From: Alkaliphilus sp.
GTDB lineage: Bacteria; Bacillota; Clostridia; Peptostreptococcales; Natronincolaceae
Length of the DNA stretch: 9,861 nt
NCBI GenBank assembly: GCA_023230535.1
Contig: JALNXC010000025.1
Location: 1 to 9,861, forward strand
Direction: 5' to 3'
The position numbers and the translations under genes are program-made. Shown piece by piece: positions 6,964 through 9,861 of this stretch (within the stretch, counting starts at the first letter, position 1; every line of letters begins with the position of its first letter). The notes below the pieces were generated by a model, which did no database searches, was not told where the DNA came from, and saw nothing but the letters and a program-made list of their open reading frames with translations.

Positions 6964-7224
6964 GTGAATATAAAATTGATTAATATAGGGTTTGGCAACA
7001 TAGTGTCTGCAAGTAGAATTGTAGCTATTGTAAGCCCTGAATCAGCTCCTATAAAAAGAGCTATTCAGGAAGCCAGGGAAAGGTCTATGTTGATAGATGC
7101 TACCTATGGTAGGAGGACAAGGGCGGTAATAATAACCGATAGCGATCATATTATTCTTTCCGCTGTTCAACCTGAAACTGTAGCAGATAGATTAGAATCT
7201 AAAAATAATTCAAAAGAAGTGTAA
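6964..7224 (+). CDS. remA: RemA-family DNA-binding regulator (YlzA)
   Basis: This 86-residue protein is nearly identical in its core to Bacillus RemA. That protein forms ring-shaped oligomers that bind DNA and activate biofilm matrix and osmoprotection operons; its targets in this organism are unknown. Diagnostic segments are KLINIGFGN (4-12), IVSPESAPIKR (22-32), LIDATYGRRTRAV (43-55) and ILSAVQPETVA (64-74). Arg18, Arg50 and Arg51, which I recall as important for DNA binding in Bacillus, are kept. I choose GTG 6964 because AGGAGAG (6951-6957) is well spaced and homologues begin at Met-x-Ile-Lys. ATG 6958 directly abuts the ribosome binding site and TTG 6943 precedes it. The polar tail after residue 78 is variable in the family. 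Confidence 0.94.
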   Translation: MNIKLINIGFGNIVSASRIVAIVSPESAPIKRAIQEARERSMLIDATYGRRTRAVIITDSDHIILSAVQPETVADRLESKNNSKEV

Positions 7225-7270
7225 GGCACTGTTTAAGGCAGATAATATAAAACAGGAAGAGGAGAGGGAT

Positions 7271-7873
7271 ATGGTCGGTAAAGGTTTGCTGATTGTTGTA
7301 TCAGGGCCATCCGGTGCGGGAAAGGGAACCATTTGCAGAGAATTACTTAAAAACAATCCCCAAATAAAAATTTCTACGTCGGCTACCACCCGGAAACCCA
7401 GGGCCGGGGAGAAAGACGGTGTAAATTACTATTTTATTACCGAAGAAAGATTTCAGCATATGATGTCCGAACATGAGTTTTTAGAATACGCCGTTGTATA
7501 TGATAATTACTATGGTACGCCTAAACAGTATGTTATAGATAATTTGCATAATGGTAATGATATTTTATTAGAGATAGATATTGTGGGGGCTTTACAGATC
7601 AAGAAAAAATTTAAGGATGCGGTATTTGTCTTTATTTTACCTCCCACATTGAAGGAATTGAAAAACAGAATTGTAAGCAGGGGAACAGAAAGTATATCAG
7701 ATATTGAAAAACGTTATGATGCGGCCATTTCTGAAATCAAACAGATAATGAAATATGATTATGCTATCATCAATGACAGCATATCCGGAGCCGTTCGTGA
7801 TATTGAAGCCATTGTAAGAGCGGAAAAGTGTAGGGTTGTAAGAAATTATGAAGAGATACTGTCAAGATTTTAA
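7271..7873 (+). CDS. gmk: Guanylate kinase
   Basis: This cytoplasmic enzyme of 200 residues phosphorylates GMP to GDP with ATP, an essential step of GTP synthesis and GMP recycling. The P-loop GPSGAGKGT is at 12-20. The GMP-binding part contains STSATTRKPRAGE (35-47), VNYYFI (51-56) and NYYGTP (79-84), with the conserved Ser, Arg and Tyr residues. LLEIDIVGA lies further on as the Walker B-like strand, followed by FILPP and SRGTES of the lid side. Length is typical. The ATG is preceded by GGAAGAGGAGAGGG. It follows remA by 46 bases and precedes rpoZ by 14, as in Bacillus. Confidence 0.97.
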   Translation: MVGKGLLIVVSGPSGAGKGTICRELLKNNPQIKISTSATTRKPRAGEKDGVNYYFITEERFQHMMSEHEFLEYAVVYDNYYGTPKQYVIDNLHNGNDILLEIDIVGALQIKKKFKDAVFVFILPPTLKELKNRIVSRGTESISDIEKRYDAAISEIKQIMKYDYAIINDSISGAVRDIEAIVRAEKCRVVRNYEEILSRF

Positions 7874-7887
7874 TAGGGGATGATAAA

Positions 7888-8091
7888 ATGCTATATCCAT
7901 CGATCAATGAATTATTAGAAAAAGTAGACAGCAGATATACCTTAGTTGTAGTTACGGCAAAGAGAGCAAGGCAAATAATAGATGAAGGCAAATTAAAGAC
8001 CGGGTCCTGTTCTAAAAAACCTGTATCGATTGCTACCCAGGAAATATTTGAGGAGAAGATATCTTATAAAAAAGAAGAAGAATCGGAATAA
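7888..8091 (+). CDS. rpoZ: RNA polymerase omega subunit
   Basis: This 67-residue omega subunit helps fold and assemble the beta' subunit into RNA polymerase. It begins MLYPSINELLEKVDSRYTL, followed by the signature VVVTAKRARQI (residues 19-29) and the later segment KPVSIATQEI (44-53). The C-terminal tail is short and acidic/lysine-rich. AGGGGA at 7875-7880 precedes the ATG. Its place between gmk and coaBC is conserved across Firmicutes and supports the call despite the small size. Confidence 0.94.
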   Translation: MLYPSINELLEKVDSRYTLVVVTAKRARQIIDEGKLKTGSCSKKPVSIATQEIFEEKISYKKEEESE

Positions 8092-8103
8092 GAGGGTGAT
8101 AAT

Positions 8104-9306
8104 TTGTTAAAAGATATAAATGTCTTGCTCGGTGTGACGGGAGGAATTGCAGCATATAAGGCATGTGATATTGTCAGCGGTTTAAAAAGGATTAATGCAA
8201 ATGTAGATGTTATTATGACCAAATCTGCGACCGAATTGGTAAGTCCTAATACATTTCAAGCCCTGAGCCGGAATGCGGTAATTATAGATATTTTCGATAC
8301 ACCCAGATATTGGAATATTGAGCATATTTCATTAGCACAAAAATCCCATGTTTTACTTGTAGCTCCTGCAACCGCCAATATTATCGGCAAAGTTGCGAAT
8401 GGTATTGCAGATGATATGCTCTCTACTACAATTATGGCCTCTACCGCAAAAGTTGTTTTTGCACCTGCCATGAATACAAAAATGTATGAAAACAAAATCG
8501 TGCAACAGAATATAGAAAAATTAATTTCATTAGGATATCAATTTATAGAACCCGCATCCGGGCGCTTAGCATGCGGAGATATCGGGATAGGTAAGTTGGC
8601 CGATATAAACGAGATTATAAGGTTTATAGTAAATATAGTTAAATCGGACGGTGATTTAAAAGGCAAAAAAATTTTAGTGACGGCCGGGCCGACGAGGGAG
8701 GCCATTGATCCGGTCCGATTTATCAGTAATTATTCAACAGGTAAAATGGGCTATTCTATTGCAAAGGCCGCATCCACAAGGGGTGCGGAAGTTATTTTGA
8801 TAAGCGGGCCTACGGCTCTCCATGCACCGCCGGGGGTTAAGTTGATTAAAATAAATACTGCCTTGGAAATGTACGATGCGGTGATGGATAATTTCAAAGA
8901 ACAAAACATTATCATTAAGTCTGCCGCCGTTTCGGATTATAGACTCAAGGTTATATCGGAACATAAAATAAAGAAAGATGAGGGGAACCTGAATTTATCC
9001 TTGGTCAGAAATCCCGATATTTTATATGAACTTGGAAAGATAAAAGAAGATAGGATGTTGATTGGATTTGCAGCAGAAAGTGATAATGTTGTCAAAAATG
9101 CGAAAGATAAAATTTTAGGGAAAAATTTAGATTTTATAGTAGCAAATGATATTACGGAAGAAGGTGCCGGTTTTGGGACGGACACAAATATTGTCACAAT
9201 AGTGGATATGGATGGTAACATAGAGAGAATAGAAAAAACAAGCAAGATAGATATTGCACATCGTATTTTAGACAAGGCAAAACAGATGTTAGAGGTGAGA
9301 AGTTAG
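8104..9306 (+). CDS. coaBC: Bifunctional phosphopantothenoylcysteine decarboxylase / phosphopantothenate-cysteine ligase
   Basis: This 400-residue protein carries out two successive steps of coenzyme A synthesis: CTP-dependent joining of cysteine to 4'-phosphopantothenate, then FMN-dependent decarboxylation. The CoaC half (about 1-180) shows GVTGGIAAYK (10-19), His74 in the NIEHISLA segment, PATANIIGKVANGIADDM (88-105), PAMNTKMYEN (121-130, active-site Asn124) and SGRLACG (152-158, Cys157). The CoaB half (about 188-395) shows LVTAGPTREAIDPVRFISN (191-209) followed by YSTGKMG, KSAAVSDYR (272-280), the lysine motif KIKK (288-291) and GFAAE (321-325). Both activities look intact. The start is TTG 8104, with AGAGGGTGAT upstream. 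It lies 12 bases after rpoZ and 23 before priA. Confidence 0.96.
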   Translation: MLKDINVLLGVTGGIAAYKACDIVSGLKRINANVDVIMTKSATELVSPNTFQALSRNAVIIDIFDTPRYWNIEHISLAQKSHVLLVAPATANIIGKVANGIADDMLSTTIMASTAKVVFAPAMNTKMYENKIVQQNIEKLISLGYQFIEPASGRLACGDIGIGKLADINEIIRFIVNIVKSDGDLKGKKILVTAGPTREAIDPVRFISNYSTGKMGYSIAKAASTRGAEVILISGPTALHAPPGVKLIKINTALEMYDAVMDNFKEQNIIIKSAAVSDYRLKVISEHKIKKDEGNLNLSLVRNPDILYELGKIKEDRMLIGFAAESDNVVKNAKDKILGKNLDFIVANDITEEGAGFGTDTNIVTIVDMDGNIERIEKTSKIDIAHRILDKAKQMLEVRS

Positions 9307-9329
9307 AGTTATCAAAAAGGGGTGAAAAA

Positions 9330-9861
9330 TTGACGCACGGAGGTAAAATAGTGCAGGTTGTGGTAGACAACAATAGTTATGGAACGGATAAACTGTTTGA
9401 TTATAAAGTTCCTGCTCATCTATGCAATAAAATAGCTTTAGGGATGCGGGTAATAGTTCCTTTTGGGAGGGGAAACCGAAGACTTGAGGCATATGTCCTC
9501 AATGATATAGATAAGCCATCAAATGAGAATATAAAATTAAAAGATGTGTTGGCAATTATAGATGAGAAACCCATTTTATCGGAAAATCAGCTGAGGCTTA
9601 TAATTTGGATGAAGAATCAATATTTGTGCAAGTACATAGAAGCCATACATTGTTTAATACCTAAAGGAATGATAAAAAAAGAAAGAAAGTTAATTATATT
9701 ATCAGATATTGAATGGAGGAAATTAGTTTTAGCCGGCCAACGAAAATTACGAGATGTACTCACCGTATTGGAGGAAATGGGAGGAGAAATATATTTAGAT
9801 CTATTGATTCAACATGTAGATTATAAAGATATCAACGATGCTATTAAAACCCTCCTTGAAA
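9330..9861 (+). CDS. priA: Primosomal protein N' (PriA), 5' part
   Basis: An open frame of 177 codons runs off the right edge without a stop. PriA reloads the replicative helicase at collapsed forks. The visible part matches the N-terminal 3'-DNA-binding domain: VVVDNNSYGTDKLFDYKVP near the start, then GMRVIVPFGRGNRR and VLAIIDEKPILSE. It continues as WMKNQYLCKYIEAIHCLIPKG (split here as WMKNQYLCKY and IEAIHCLIPKG), followed by the start of the winged-helix domain. The helicase motifs lie beyond the window. TTG 9330 is chosen because it has AAGGGGTGA upstream and gives the family-like GKIVQVVVD opening. GTG 9351, seven bases after its own GGAGG, is a serious alternative. Gene order coaBC-priA is conserved in Firmicutes. 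Confidence 0.92.
   Translation, partial: MTHGGKIVQVVVDNNSYGTDKLFDYKVPAHLCNKIALGMRVIVPFGRGNRRLEAYVLNDIDKPSNENIKLKDVLAIIDEKPILSENQLRLIIWMKNQYLCKYIEAIHCLIPKGMIKKERKLIILSDIEWRKLVLAGQRKLRDVLTVLEEMGGEIYLDLLIQHVDYKDINDAIKTLLE
9339..9343 (+). promoter_or_regulatory. Internal ribosome binding site for an alternative priA start
   Basis: GGAGG lies inside the first codons read from TTG 9330 and is spaced seven bases before an in-frame GTG at 9351. It is a stronger match to the anti-Shine-Dalgarno sequence than the site serving the TTG. Either start, or both, may be used; the products differ by seven residues. Confidence 0.5.

Noticed and set aside
8937..9275. 112-codon minus-strand frame inside coaBC
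   Set aside because: It is antisense to the conserved CoaB domain, with a low-complexity Ser/Ile/Phe product and no family resemblance.

Overview
The window is a stretch of housekeeping chromosome from a low-GC Gram-positive bacterium of the class Clostridia or a close relative. The evidence is the AT-rich DNA, strong purine-rich ribosome binding sites, several TTG/GTG starts, and a gene order shared in part with Bacillus and clostridia (yggT-divIVA ... lspA-rluD-pyrR, then rqcH and yicC-remA-gmk-rpoZ-coaBC-priA). No species can be named from the sequence alone. I see no rRNA, tRNA, transposon, phage gene, CRISPR array or other mobile element, and no gene-free stretch above 300 bases.

Region 1 (1-3968, + strand) is an envelope and cell-division segment. 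It begins inside a YggT-family membrane protein gene and continues with divIVA, which is followed by a probable intrinsic terminator. Next come a methylthioadenosine/S-adenosylhomocysteine nucleosidase (mtnN), a small DUF5665-like membrane protein, lipoprotein signal peptidase (lspA), an RluD-family pseudouridine synthase and pyrR. Genes that often sit here in relatives are missing: the S4-domain ylmH between yggT and divIVA, ileS or a DksA-like gene before lspA, and the pyr biosynthesis genes after pyrR.

Region 2 (4087-5865, - strand) is one convergent gene, rqcH, the NFACT-family ribosome-associated quality-control factor formerly annotated as fibronectin-binding protein. At the position of the conserved Asp-Arg pair it has Glu-Arg. 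The 118-base convergent gap to pyrR has no convincing terminator.

Region 3 (6069-9861, + strand) is a tightly packed operon: yicC (endoribonuclease family), remA (DNA-binding regulator), gmk (guanylate kinase), rpoZ (RNA polymerase omega), coaBC (coenzyme A synthesis) and the 5' part of priA (replication restart helicase), which runs off the window. Gaps are 12-46 bases. Divergent promoters in the rqcH-yicC gap plausibly drive both sides.

The content is essentially conserved core genome. I found no convincing undescribed system. The points worth a second look are small: the RqcH Glu97 substitution, a pyrR without pyr genes, the DUF5665-like membrane protein beside lspA, the two alternative priA starts that each have their own ribosome binding site, and the inverted repeats beside the yicC promoter.
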